Shown here in pieces: positions 8,537 to 17,274 of a DNA stretch of 45,298 nt. The DNA comes from Gemmatimonadota bacterium (GTDB lineage: Bacteria > JAAXHH01). The position numbers and the translations under genes were made by a program. The notes beneath the pieces are model-generated. The model saw nothing but the letters and a program-made list of their open reading frames with translations, did not search any database and was not told the origin of the DNA. The stretch lies in contig JAPPBT010000021.1 of NCBI GenBank assembly GCA_026702745.1, positions 1 through 45,298 of the forward strand, given 5' to 3'. How positions within the stretch are numbered: the first letter of the stretch is position 1; each line of letters begins with the position of its first letter.

Positions 8537-9328
8537 ATGACCCCCTTCGAAGAACTCGTGGACATCATGGCGAAACTCCGGTCGAAGGGAGGCTGTCCCT
8601 GGGACCGGGAACAGACCCACCAGACCCTGCGGCCGTACCTTATCGAGGAGGCCTACGAGGTGCTGGACGCGCTGGACAACGGCGAGGACGGCGACTTCCG
8701 GGACGAACTGGGTGACCTGCTACTCCAGGTGGTCTTCCACGCGCAAATCGCTACCGAGGAGCAGCGGTTCGACATCCACGATGTGGCCCGGGCGATCAAC
8801 AACAAGCTCGTCCGGCGCCATCCCCACGTTTTCGGGGACATCCGGGCGGACACGGCCGACGAGGTGCTGACCAACTGGGAGAAGATCAAACAGGAGGAGA
8901 AGGGGAACGAAGGACCCGGGTCGGTACTCGACGGCCTCCCGGCGGGCATGCCGGCCTTGCTCCGCGCCTACCGCATCCAGGAGAAGGTCGCCCGGGTCAA
9001 CTTCGACTGGGACGACGTTAAAGCGGTGCTCGAAAAGGTCGGCGAGGAAATCGGCGAGGTGCGACGCGCCCTGGAGCACGGGGACCGGTCGAAGATCGAG
9101 GAGGAGATGGGCGACCTGCTGTTCTCCCTGGTGAACCTTTCCCGCCACCTCAACGTGCCGCCGGAGGATGCCCTGAGAAGGAGCAACGACAAGTTCATCC
9201 GCCGTTTCCGGTATATCGAGGCCGCCCTCGAACTCAAAGGAGAAAGCCTGGAAAAGGCCACCTTCGAGGAACTGGACGCCCTGTGGGACGAGGCCAAGCA
9301 AAGGGAGTCGGATGGCGACGCCGGATGA
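8537..9328 (+). CDS. mazG: MazG nucleoside triphosphate pyrophosphohydrolase
   Basis: A 263-aa, full-length double-domain MazG that hydrolyses (d)NTPs to monophosphates and pyrophosphate. The N-terminal domain has GGCPWDREQTHQTL, the EEAYEV helix and DELGDLLLQVVFHA, giving the ExxE and ExxD metal sites. A second copy of the motif is EEIGEVRRAL with EEEMGDLLFSLVN in the C-terminal half. It marks a sharp change to high G+C compared with the upstream restriction genes, so it probably belongs to the core chromosome although it follows Res by only 10 bases. No strong ribosome binding site is visible. Its end overlaps the next gene by 17 bases. Confidence 0.95.
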   Translation: MTPFEELVDIMAKLRSKGGCPWDREQTHQTLRPYLIEEAYEVLDALDNGEDGDFRDELGDLLLQVVFHAQIATEEQRFDIHDVARAINNKLVRRHPHVFGDIRADTADEVLTNWEKIKQEEKGNEGPGSVLDGLPAGMPALLRAYRIQEKVARVNFDWDDVKAVLEKVGEEIGEVRRALEHGDRSKIEEEMGDLLFSLVNLSRHLNVPPEDALRRSNDKFIRRFRYIEAALELKGESLEKATFEELDALWDEAKQRESDGDAG

Positions 9329-10421
9329 ATCGGTGCTCCAGTTCGGCAGCGGCCGGTTTCTCCGCGCCTTCGCCGACCTCTTCATCCACGAGGCCAGGCA
9401 GGCCGGGCAGGACATCGGCCGGATCGTCGTGGTCCAGTCCACGGGCACCGGGCGGGCGCAGTTGTTCAACGAGCAGCACGGTCGTTACCGGATCCGGGTG
9501 CGGGGGATCCGTGACGGAAAACGGATCGACGAAACCGTCGAGGTGGAGAGCGTCTCGAGGGCTTTGAGTGCCGCGGAGGACTGGGAAGCCGTCCTGGCCG
9601 CGGGGCGCGACCCGTCCACGGAGTATATCCTATCCAACACCTCGGAGACCGGATACGACGTGCCGGAATCGGAACGGCTGGACGGCGAGTCGCCGGTTTC
9701 TTTCCCCGGAAAGCTGCTCACCGTACTCCATGCGCGGTATGAATACGGCGGCGCACCGGTGACCGTCATCCCCTGCGAACTGATCGACGGCAACGCAGGG
9801 GCGTTACGCGGGCTGGTCCGCGACCTGGGCCGGCAACGGCGTCTGGGCGACGGCTTCCTGGGCTGGCTGGAAGAAGGCGTGACCTGGCTGCATACGCTCG
9901 TGGACCGGATCACTATCGAACCGCCGCCGGGTTTTCCCAATCCCCACGGCGACGGGCTGCTGGCGCTGACCGAACCCTTCGCCTTCTGGGCCCTGGAGGA
10001 CCGGCCGGGCGCCGCGCCGTTCATCGAGCATCCGGCCATTACACGCACACCGGACGTCCGTCCCTACGCGCTGCGCAAGGTGCGGGTGCTCAACGGCGCC
10101 CACACGGCGCTGGTCTGCCGGGCCATGCCCCTGGGCATCCGGACCGTCAGGGAGGCGGTCGACCATGGGGACACGGGTCCCTGGCTGCGGGAACTGATGC
10201 TGGAGGAAATCGTGCCGGCCCTGCCGGACGAGGTGGAAGACGCCCGGTCCTTCGCCGAGGATTGCATCGAACGGTTCCGGAATCCATTCCTGGGCCACCG
10301 ACTCGAATCCATCGCGGTGGACCATGAAATCAAGGTGAAGATGCGCCTGGTACCCTCTTACGAAGCATACGTCGAGAAGTTTAAGCGCAAGCCGACCCTG
10401 CTGTCCGCCCTGCTCACGTGA
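9312..10421 (+). CDS. Mannitol dehydrogenase/altronate oxidoreductase-family protein
   Basis: A 369-aa member of the polyol-specific long-chain dehydrogenase family, which includes tagaturonate reductase UxaB and mannitol dehydrogenases. The nucleotide-binding start is VLQFGSGRFLRAF. The catalytic K-x4-N-G-x-H pattern is present as K256, N261, H264 in KVRVLNGAHT. It probably interconverts a keto-sugar or keto-acid with a sugar alcohol or aldonate using NAD(H). The phrase QFG-GxFLRAF favours the UxaB branch, but the substrate cannot be read from sequence. It overlaps mazG by 17 bases and precedes a zinc dehydrogenase gene by 46 bases, which suggests a small sugar-acid operon. Confidence 0.85.
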   Translation: MATPDESVLQFGSGRFLRAFADLFIHEARQAGQDIGRIVVVQSTGTGRAQLFNEQHGRYRIRVRGIRDGKRIDETVEVESVSRALSAAEDWEAVLAAGRDPSTEYILSNTSETGYDVPESERLDGESPVSFPGKLLTVLHARYEYGGAPVTVIPCELIDGNAGALRGLVRDLGRQRRLGDGFLGWLEEGVTWLHTLVDRITIEPPPGFPNPHGDGLLALTEPFAFWALEDRPGAAPFIEHPAITRTPDVRPYALRKVRVLNGAHTALVCRAMPLGIRTVREAVDHGDTGPWLRELMLEEIVPALPDEVEDARSFAEDCIERFRNPFLGHRLESIAVDHEIKVKMRLVPSYEAYVEKFKRKPTLLSALLT

Positions 10422-10432
10422 AGTGTGCGTTC

Positions 10433-10460
10433 TGAAAAGCGAGTCCTGAAAAGCGAGTCC
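10433..10460 (+). repeat. Exact 14-base tandem duplication upstream of a dehydrogenase gene
   Basis: The unit TGAAAAGCGAGTCC occurs twice without a gap at 10433-10446 and 10447-10460, ending 7 bases before the next ATG. Each unit carries a purine-rich AAAAGCGAG core, so the copy nearest the ATG may influence translation initiation. Confidence 0.9.
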
Positions 10461-10467
10461 TGCCCCT

Positions 10468-11487
10468 ATGCCCACTATCGTACTCGAAAAACCGGGACGT
10501 TTCGTCCTTGAGGATACTCCCGAGCCGACGCCTCCTGGTCCCGGCGAGGTGCTTGTGCGCATACGCCGGGTTGGGATCTGCGGCACGGACCTGCACGCCT
10601 TCGAGGGTACGCAGCCCTTCTTCGACTACCCCCGTATCCTCGGGCACGAACTGGGGGTGGAGGTCATCGCGACCGGTCGGGACGTGACGCACATCCATCC
10701 CGGTGACCTGTGCGCAGTCGTTCCCTACATGGACTGCGGGAACTGTGTGCCCTGCCGCATGGGCAAGACGAACTGCTGCTCGAACCTCGACGTCCTGGGC
10801 GTACACGTGGACGGCGGCATGCGGGACGTCCTCGTGCTCCCGGCCGGGAAGCTGCTGCGTTCCGATGTCATGTCCCTCGAGCAGCTGGCCCTTGTGGAGA
10901 CCCTGGGCATCGGCGCCCACGCCGTGGACCGCGCCGCGATCGAAAAGGGCGAAACGGTCCTGCTCATCGGCGCCGGACCCATCGGTCTGTCCGTGCTGAC
11001 CTTCGCCCTCCTGGCCGGCGCGCGTGTGATTTTGCTGGAGATCAGCGAGAAACGCATCGCATTCTGCAAGCGTCGTTACGACCTTTTCGATATCATTTCC
11101 GACACCACGGACGTGCCGTCGAAGCTGTGCGAAATACTGGGCGGCGAACTACCTACAGCGGTATTCGACGCCACCGGCCACGCTGGATCCATGATGCAGG
11201 CCCACGACTACGTCGCCAACGGCGGACGCCTGGTCTACGTAGGCATCACCGGCTCGCGCATCTCCTTCGACGGACCCGACTTCCATCGGAGGGAGATGAC
11301 CCTGGTCGGCAGCCGGAACGCCCGCACGGTCGACCTGCAGCGGGTCATCGGGCATATCGAGGCCGGCCGAATCGACACCTCGCCCTGGATTACGCACAGG
11401 GCCGATCCGGACGGCATGCTGGTGGATTTTCCCATGTGGCTCGACCCGGAGAGCGGGGTAGTCAAGGCCGTACTCGAAATGGTCTGA
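10468..11487 (+). CDS. Zinc-dependent alcohol dehydrogenase (MDR family), polyol/sugar-acid type
   Basis: A 339-aa medium-chain dehydrogenase. Catalytic zinc ligands are C38 in GICGTD and H60-E61 in GHE. The structural zinc Cys set is complete at C90, C93, C96 and C104. The Rossmann motif is IGAGPIGLS. The overall pattern is closest to sorbitol, threonine and galactonate 5-dehydrogenase relatives. With the UxaB-like neighbour upstream, a role in oxidising a polyol or aldonate is a reasonable inference, but the substrate is unknown. It is followed by about 210 bases without a gene. Confidence 0.88.
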   Translation: MPTIVLEKPGRFVLEDTPEPTPPGPGEVLVRIRRVGICGTDLHAFEGTQPFFDYPRILGHELGVEVIATGRDVTHIHPGDLCAVVPYMDCGNCVPCRMGKTNCCSNLDVLGVHVDGGMRDVLVLPAGKLLRSDVMSLEQLALVETLGIGAHAVDRAAIEKGETVLLIGAGPIGLSVLTFALLAGARVILLEISEKRIAFCKRRYDLFDIISDTTDVPSKLCEILGGELPTAVFDATGHAGSMMQAHDYVANGGRLVYVGITGSRISFDGPDFHRREMTLVGSRNARTVDLQRVIGHIEAGRIDTSPWITHRADPDGMLVDFPMWLDPESGVVKAVLEMV

Positions 11488-11697
11488 CAGAAACGGCCTG
11501 ACGACGGAGCGAACCAGGACGCTTACCGGGCGCAGAACGCTGATTAATCCGTCACGGCTCACTGATTTGCGGGCCACGACACACTATAGGGAACATTACG
11601 CGTTGTATATTCCGGCTGCGGTTCGTATCATGAAAACTACCGAAGGATATGACGACTTTGTTTGTCAAAGTGGACACCAAGGAAAAGGAGAGAAAGC

Positions 11698-12123
11698 GTG
11701 GACAAGCAGACCCTGATCGACAACCTGAACGGAGACCTGGCCGCCGAACTCGGCGCGATCATCCAGTTCACCATCTACGCGGCCAAGGCCAGCGGCCCCT
11801 ATCGGCCCGAACTGGCCAAGTTCTTTCAGGACGAGGTTGCCGATGAGCAACTTCATGCGCAATACCTGGCCGACAAGATCGTGGTACTCGGCGGCGAGCC
11901 CACGACCGTTCCCCGGCCGGTCAAGGTGAGCGATTCGAACCGCGAGAACCTGGAGACCATGCTTGAGGACGAACGTACGATCGTCCGGCGGTACGTCCAA
12001 CGCCGATCCGAGGCTGAGGAATACGGCGACTACGGGCTCATGGTCCAGCTGGAAGACATGATCCGGGACGAGAGCAGTCACGCCGAAGAAGTGGAACGCA
12101 TACTTCGGGACTGGCCCCTGTAA
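11698..12123 (+). CDS. Ferritin-like di-iron protein (bacterioferritin-type)
   Basis: A 141-aa four-helix ferritin-like protein. Likely di-iron ligands are E17, E50 and H53 (DEQLH), the E90/E92 helix, and E125 and H128 (DESSH). I chose the GTG at 11698 because AAGGAG lies 7 bases upstream (11685-11690); an upstream GTG at 11662 adds a basic stretch without family similarity. It may oxidise and store iron or protect against peroxide. It is shorter than classical bacterioferritin (about 158 aa), and I see no haem-binding methionine. The next gene follows after 19 bases. Confidence 0.85.
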   Translation: MDKQTLIDNLNGDLAAELGAIIQFTIYAAKASGPYRPELAKFFQDEVADEQLHAQYLADKIVVLGGEPTTVPRPVKVSDSNRENLETMLEDERTIVRRYVQRRSEAEEYGDYGLMVQLEDMIRDESSHAEEVERILRDWPL

Positions 12124-12142
12124 CTCCAACCGCGGCGGCTGA

Positions 12143-13087
12143 ATGCTTCGATTCATCTGGAAATGGTTCCTTCGGCTGGCCGTCGCAGCCGTGGTCATAC
12201 TTGTCGCGGTCCTGGCATACTACTCGATCGTATCCCGCCCCATGCCCGAGCATTCATTCACGGATACCGACCAGTTCCTGGCCATCGCCCACCGCGGCGG
12301 CGCGGGACTGTGGCCTGAAAACACCCTGTTCGCCTTTCAGAACGCGGTCAGAATCGGTGCGGACGCACTGGAATTCGACGTGCACGCCACGAGCGACGGT
12401 GAACTGGTGGTCATTCACGATGCCACGGTCGACCGTACGACCGACGGCGCTGGCCGGGTCGACGAGATGTCCTGGGCCGCACTGCGGGAACTGGACGCGG
12501 GTTACCGGTGGACCGCGGATGACGGCGCGAGCTTTCCGTTCCGAGGCATGGGTTTGCGGGTACCATCCCTCGAGGAGGTACTGAACGGCCTCCCCGATAC
12601 CCGAATGATCATCGAGCTGAAAGACGTGTCCGATGCTGCCAGGGTCCGTTTTTCCGAGGCAATCGCGCAGTGTTCGTACCCGGAACGGAAGGTCATCGCT
12701 TCATTTCAGTCCGAGACCGTCAAATACATACGAGACAACAACCCGGGCATCGCAACATCGTCCACCGCCGGCGAGGTGCTCGGCTTCTGGGTGCTGAACA
12801 CCCTGAGACTCGGGTTCGCCTTTGTTCCCGGTGGAGAGACGATGCAGGTACCGCCCAGTTTTCAGGATCTGACGCTGGTAAGCACCCGGTTCGTATCGGG
12901 CGCTCACCGGCACAACATGGACGTGTATGTCTGGACGATCAACGAGGAAGCGGAGATGAGACGCCATGTCGATCACGGCGTGGACGGCATTATTACGGAC
13001 TATCCGGATCGTCTCCTGCAGGTACTGGACCGGTACCCGGAATTGCGGGAACCGGAAAACGGGGAAGGAGAAGCACCGTCACCATGA
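12143..13087 (+). CDS. Membrane-anchored glycerophosphodiester phosphodiesterase
   Basis: A 314-aa GDPD-family enzyme that hydrolyses glycerophosphodiesters to sn-glycerol 3-phosphate and an alcohol. One membrane segment lies at about residues 8-28. The catalytic set is clear: H50-R51 in AHRGG, E59-N60 in PENT, E77 and D79 in EFDVH, and H92-D93. The C-terminal VWTIN and DGIITDYP segments are also typical. The N-terminal anchor places the enzyme outside the cytoplasmic membrane. Its stop overlaps the start of the ABC ATPase gene (ATGA), so lipid turnover and this exporter may be linked. Confidence 0.93.
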   Translation: MLRFIWKWFLRLAVAAVVILVAVLAYYSIVSRPMPEHSFTDTDQFLAIAHRGGAGLWPENTLFAFQNAVRIGADALEFDVHATSDGELVVIHDATVDRTTDGAGRVDEMSWAALRELDAGYRWTADDGASFPFRGMGLRVPSLEEVLNGLPDTRMIIELKDVSDAARVRFSEAIAQCSYPERKVIASFQSETVKYIRDNNPGIATSSTAGEVLGFWVLNTLRLGFAFVPGGETMQVPPSFQDLTLVSTRFVSGAHRHNMDVYVWTINEEAEMRRHVDHGVDGIITDYPDRLLQVLDRYPELREPENGEGEAPSP

Positions 13088-13827
13088 GCGAACAGGCTAT
13101 TCTGTCGGTCAGGGACCTGAGTAAGACCTACCCGAGCGGCGGCGGGATGCTTACCGTTTTGCGGGATATCGAATTCGACCTGATGCCGGGCGACTCCCTG
13201 GCGATCATCGGCCCCTCCGGCAGCGGGAAAACGACGCTGCTCGGTCTCTGCGCCGGCCTGGACCGGGCGACTACGGGATCCGTCTCAATGAACGGCATCG
13301 TGCTGGACGATCTCGATGAAGATGAACGAGCCCGCGTCCGCAACCGGCACGTGGGTTTCGTCTTCCAGAATTTCCAGCTGATCCCGACCCTCACCAGTCT
13401 CGAGAATGTCATGGTCCCGGCCGAATTGCGCGGTGAAAAGGCGGTCTACCGCCGCGCGGAGGAACTCCTGGACCGCGTGGGGCTGGCGGACCGGACCACC
13501 CACTACCCGGTACAGCTGTCCGGGGGCGAACAGCAGCGGGTCGCCATGGCCAGGGCCTTCATCAACCGTCCGGCACTGCTCTTCGTGGACGAACCCACGG
13601 GCAATCTCGACGCCGATACGGCCGCTACCGTGGAAAGCCTGTTGTTTGAACTGAACGAGGAATCCGGGACGACCCTGGTCACCGTGACCCACAACCTCGA
13701 CCTGGCACGCAGGACCCGCCGCATCGTCCGGTTGAGCGGGGGCCGCATGGTCGAAGACTACCTTCCCGAGCATTCCGGAATCCCGGAAGCCCCGTCCCTT
13801 TCCCTTACTCCAGATCCCCAGTCATGA
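13084..13827 (+). CDS. ybbA: ABC transporter ATPase, YbbA/LolD type
   Basis: A 247-aa ABC ATPase of the MacB/LolD/YbbA group. Walker A GPSGSGKT is at 43-50, the Q-loop Gln is Q95, the signature LSGGEQQ is at 145-151, Walker B LLFVDE is at 165-170 and the switch His is H203. The start at 13084 overlaps the previous stop; AAGGAG is 13 bases upstream, a little far. The stop overlaps the start of the large FtsX-type permease (ATGA), so both form one transporter. The downstream tesA-like gene supports the YbbA assignment over LolD. Confidence 0.92.
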   Translation: MSEQAILSVRDLSKTYPSGGGMLTVLRDIEFDLMPGDSLAIIGPSGSGKTTLLGLCAGLDRATTGSVSMNGIVLDDLDEDERARVRNRHVGFVFQNFQLIPTLTSLENVMVPAELRGEKAVYRRAEELLDRVGLADRTTHYPVQLSGGEQQRVAMARAFINRPALLFVDEPTGNLDADTAATVESLLFELNEESGTTLVTVTHNLDLARRTRRIVRLSGGRMVEDYLPEHSGIPEAPSLSLTPDPQS

Positions 13828-16391
13828 GCGTTCCTGCCGCATCCGATAAGACGCCGGTACGGGCAGGCTGGCTGCTCAGCATGGCCTGGCGGGACAGCCG
13901 GACCTACAGGCGCCGCCTGCTCCTGTACATGTCTTCCATCATCCTGGGCACCGCCGCGCTGGTGTCCATACGTACCCTGGGCGACAGCATGGCGGCCGCA
14001 ATCGACCTGGAGGCCAAGGCCCTGCTCGGCGCCGACCTCGACATCAACACCCGGACGGCCTTCTCTGATTCGGCCGAAGTCTTTCTCGGAAACCTGGGCG
14101 GCGAGCAGTCGCGCCAGTCCAGTTTCGTCTCCATGGTCTCCTTCCCGCGGACGGGTTCGTCACGCCTCTCCAACGTCAGGGCGCTCGAGGGCGCGTTCCC
14201 CTACTACGGCGTGCTGGAAACGGTCCCTCCCGCCGCCGCACAGGCGTTCAGAACGGACGGCACGGCCCTCGTGGACGACAACCTGATGATCCAGCACGGC
14301 GTGGAGGTCGGCGACTCGATCCGCGTCGGGATGCGCACACTCGAGATCTCCGGCCGCCTGGTCAGCATACCCGGCGAAACCGCGGCCATGAGCACGATCG
14401 GCCCCCGGGTCTACATCCCCATGTCGGAACTCGAATCCACGGGATTGATCCAGCCCGGCAGCCGCGTGACCTACCGGGCCCTGTTCCGGTTCGACGACGG
14501 TGTGGATGCGGACGAACTCGCGGCAACCTATGGCGCGGACACCGCGGCCAAGTGGGGGTGGGACTGGGACACCGTCAGGGACCGCCAGGCGGGCCTGGAA
14601 CGGTCCCTGGGCAATCTCTACCGGTTTCTCAACCTGAGCGGTTTCATCGCCCTGATCCTCGGCAGCGTAGGGGTCGCCAGTGCCATTCACACCTATGTGC
14701 GGCGGAAACGGGGCACCATAGCCGTACTGCGCTGCCTGGGTGCGGAGGGGCGGCATACCTTCGCAGTGTACGTCATCCAGGCCGTGGCCATCGGCGTGAT
14801 CGGTTCCGCCATCGGCGCGGTCGTGGGTTATCTCGTCCTTGGCGTATTGCCCGTGCTGATCCAGGACTTCGTTCCCTTCGAACTGGTGGTGGGGTTTACC
14901 TGGCTTCCGCTGCTTCAGGGCATGGGGCTCGGGCTGCTCATGGCGTTGTTGTTCGCCCTCCTGCCGCTTCTCGCGATCCGGGACATTTCTCCCCTGCTCA
15001 CGCTGCGCTCCTCCGTTGAAACACCGCGGCGCGCCAACACGGACCCGCGGCGCATCCTGCTGATCGCCGTGCTCGTGGCCGGCGTCGTGCTCTTCGGCAT
15101 CACCCAGACCAGGGTATGGCTGCAGGGCGTGGGATTCGCGGGGGGACTGATCTGCGCCTTCCTGCTGCTGACCCTGGTCGCACGGAGCCTGATCAAGCTG
15201 GCCCGGCGCATCGTGCCGGCTACGTGGCCCTATGTCTGGCGGCAGGGCCTGGCCAATCTCTTCCGCCCGGACAACCAGACTGTCACCATGGTCGTCGCCC
15301 TCGGGCTGGGCGCCTTCCTGATCACGACGCTGTACCTCCTGCAGTACTCCCTCGTGGGACACATTACCCAGGTCGGCGGAGACCGGCAGTCGAACCTGGT
15401 GCTCTTCGACATACAACCCGGCCAGCGGGAGGATATCCTGGAATCAATGCGCCGCAACGAGCTGCCGGTCATGCAGCAGACGCCGGTGGTAAGCATGCGG
15501 CTGGCGGGCCTGAAGGGGCGGACGGTCGCGGAGGTGATGGCGGATTCGACGGAAAGGGTTCCGCGCTGGGCGCTGCGCCGTGAATACCGTTCGACCTACC
15601 GGAGCCACCTGGAAGACGCGGAAACACTCCTGCAAGGGTCTTTGCAGCCCCGCGCCGAGACCGGGAAGGATTCCGTATTCGTATCCATAGAAAAGGGCAT
15701 CGCCGACCGCCTGGGGCTGGGGATCGGCGACGAGATCGTGTTCGACGTGCAGGGCGTGCCGGTGCCTACCACCGTGGGGAGCGTGAGGGCGGTAGACTGG
15801 CAGCGGATGCAGCCCAACTTCTTCGTGGTCTTCCCGGAAGGCGTCCTGGAAGAGGCGCCCCAGTTTCACGTGATCGTGACCCGTATCGATGATCCGCAGG
15901 TCTCGGCAAGCTTTCAGCGAGAAACGGTCAGCCGGTTTCCCAACGTTTCATTGATCGACCTGAGCCTTATCCTGAACACCCTCAACGACATACTCGGCAA
16001 GGTCTCCCTCATCGTCCGTTTCATGGCGCTGTTCAGCGTATTCACCGGCGTCATCGTCCTGGTGGGCGTCGTGACCAACAGTCGCTACCAGCGAATGCAG
16101 GAAAGCGTGCTGCTGAAGACCCTCGGCGGCTCCCGGAACCAGATTCTGAAGATCATGACGATCGAGTACCTGTTCCTGGGCGCGATCGGCGCATTGACGG
16201 GGGTCGTGCTGGCCTTTGCCGCCACGTGGATCCTGGCCGTCTTCGTCTTCAACATCTCCTACGTACCGGCCTACATCCCCGTGCTGGCCGTGGTCGGCGG
16301 GATCGCGTTGATCACCATCCTGGTGGGCATGGCCGCCAGCGCCGGCATCTACCGCCAGTCCCCGCTGGAAGTGCTCCGGGCGGAAATCTGA
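13824..16391 (+). CDS. ybbP: Large FtsX-domain ABC permease, YbbP type
   Basis: An 855-aa membrane protein with an N-terminal helix followed by a periplasmic MacB-like domain, a first group of three to four helices at about 270-400, a second helix near 410-460, another helix before a second periplasmic domain (about 475-720), and a final FtsX group at 730-850. This size and double-FtsX layout match YbbP rather than the roughly 400-aa LolC/E. In E. coli ybbA-ybbP lies beside tesA, and the same three families are together here. The cargo is unknown; a link to lysophospholipid or lipid handling is a family-based inference. Confidence 0.9.
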   Translation: MSVPAASDKTPVRAGWLLSMAWRDSRTYRRRLLLYMSSIILGTAALVSIRTLGDSMAAAIDLEAKALLGADLDINTRTAFSDSAEVFLGNLGGEQSRQSSFVSMVSFPRTGSSRLSNVRALEGAFPYYGVLETVPPAAAQAFRTDGTALVDDNLMIQHGVEVGDSIRVGMRTLEISGRLVSIPGETAAMSTIGPRVYIPMSELESTGLIQPGSRVTYRALFRFDDGVDADELAATYGADTAAKWGWDWDTVRDRQAGLERSLGNLYRFLNLSGFIALILGSVGVASAIHTYVRRKRGTIAVLRCLGAEGRHTFAVYVIQAVAIGVIGSAIGAVVGYLVLGVLPVLIQDFVPFELVVGFTWLPLLQGMGLGLLMALLFALLPLLAIRDISPLLTLRSSVETPRRANTDPRRILLIAVLVAGVVLFGITQTRVWLQGVGFAGGLICAFLLLTLVARSLIKLARRIVPATWPYVWRQGLANLFRPDNQTVTMVVALGLGAFLITTLYLLQYSLVGHITQVGGDRQSNLVLFDIQPGQREDILESMRRNELPVMQQTPVVSMRLAGLKGRTVAEVMADSTERVPRWALRREYRSTYRSHLEDAETLLQGSLQPRAETGKDSVFVSIEKGIADRLGLGIGDEIVFDVQGVPVPTTVGSVRAVDWQRMQPNFFVVFPEGVLEEAPQFHVIVTRIDDPQVSASFQRETVSRFPNVSLIDLSLILNTLNDILGKVSLIVRFMALFSVFTGVIVLVGVVTNSRYQRMQESVLLKTLGGSRNQILKIMTIEYLFLGAIGALTGVVLAFAATWILAVFVFNISYVPAYIPVLAVVGGIALITILVGMAASAGIYRQSPLEVLRAEI

Positions 16392-16403
16392 CGATCCGCG
16401 GGA

Positions 16404-17129
16404 TCAGGGCAGAAGTTCCTTCAGAACCGGCTCGAGCACCTTCCAGACCAGCTCGGCCATGATCGCGTGCCCTTCCGCGGTCGGATGGATGCCATCCGGC
16501 AGATTCAGTTCCGGTATGCCGCCAACACCCTCGAGAATGAAGGGGATCAGCGAGACACGCTCCGATTCCGCCAGCGCCGGGTAGATCTCCCTGAATTCAG
16601 TGACGAAGCGCTGCCCCATATTGGGCGGCGCCTGCATGCCAGCGAGAATGATCTTCGTCGCCGGATACCGCTCCCGGACGCGCCGGATGATGGCCCGCAG
16701 GTTCCGGCGGGTGACGCCGGGATCGACACCCCGTAGTCCGTCGTTCCCGCCGAGTTCGAGGATGAACACGTCCGGACGGTTCTGCAGCACCCAGTCGATA
16801 CGGCTCAGGCCGCCCGCCGTGGTCTCCCCGCCCACGCCGCCGTTGATCACCTTGAACGGCCAGCCGAGTCCGTCGATCTTATCCTGCACGCGTTGCGGAA
16901 AGGCCTTGTCGGGATCGACCCCAAACCCCGCCGTAAGGCTGTTGCCGTAGAACAGCACGGTCATCGGCGCTCCTTCGCCCGGGGCGTCCTGCCCGCTGTC
17001 CGCCGTGTCCTGCCAACTGTCCGTGTTCGCCGCGTCCTGCCCGCTGTCCGCCGCTGCGACGGGGAGCAACCAGATTACGGGGAGTAGCAAGATCACGGGG
17101 AGTAGCAAGGTGGACCGTCGTTTAAGCAT
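16404..17129 (-). CDS. tesA: TesA-like GDSL esterase/lysophospholipase, secreted
   Basis: A 241-aa SGNH hydrolase. Block I reads YGNSLTAGFG with nucleophile S64 (GNSL in place of GDSL), block II is GGVGGETTAGG, block III is GGND at 127-130, and block V is DGIHPT with D212 and H215. A signal peptide covers about residues 1-27, then a low-complexity D/Q/S-rich linker of about 25 residues. Both are made of short duplications at the DNA level (see repeats). It is convergent with ybbP, 12 bases apart. It probably hydrolyses acyl esters or lysophospholipids in the periplasm. Confidence 0.9.
   Translation of the reverse strand: MLKRRSTLLLPVILLLPVIWLLPVAAADSGQDAANTDSWQDTADSGQDAPGEGAPMTVLFYGNSLTAGFGVDPDKAFPQRVQDKIDGLGWPFKVINGGVGGETTAGGLSRIDWVLQNRPDVFILELGGNDGLRGVDPGVTRRNLRAIIRRVRERYPATKIILAGMQAPPNMGQRFVTEFREIYPALAESERVSLIPFILEGVGGIPELNLPDGIHPTAEGHAIMAELVWKVLEPVLKELLP
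16984..17052 (-). repeat. Two exact 21-base copies inside the tesA-like linker
   Basis: An identical 21-base segment occurs at 16984-17004 and 17032-17052, with a diverged version between. On the coding strand it encodes the repeated A-D-S-G-Q-D-A linker after the signal peptide. It looks like recent slippage that lengthened the linker. Confidence 0.85.
17059..17109 (-). repeat. Three 18-base repeats encoding the signal-peptide core of the tesA-like gene
   Basis: ACGGGGAGTAGCAAG lies at 17077-17091 and 17095-17109, and a shorter diverged copy starts at 17059; the period is 18 bases. In the protein this gives a six-residue repeat L-L-P-V-I-x in the hydrophobic core of the signal peptide. The frame is kept. 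Confidence 0.85.
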
Positions 17130-17274
17130 GATGTTATCACTCCGGCGTCAGTGGAGAAAACACGAATTTCCAGGGTTTACCGCTTGACGACACTGGCCGC
17201 GCCAGGTAGTATGAAAGTATAACCCCAGTCTTTCATCCCTCAAAGATCCATTTCTCCAGAAATCGCCAATTTCA

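Noticed and set aside
8537-9328. MazG as part of the defence island
   Set aside because: MazG can accompany toxin or phage genes, but its base composition and 17-base overlap with a metabolic gene tie it to the downstream chromosome.
11576-11594. T7-promoter-like sequence ACGACACACTATAGGGAAC
   Set aside because: It matches the inner part of the phage T7 promoter well, but the upstream TAAT is absent and one inner base differs. No phage RNA polymerase or phage gene is near. I treat it as chance, though a vector or library artefact cannot be excluded without the reads.
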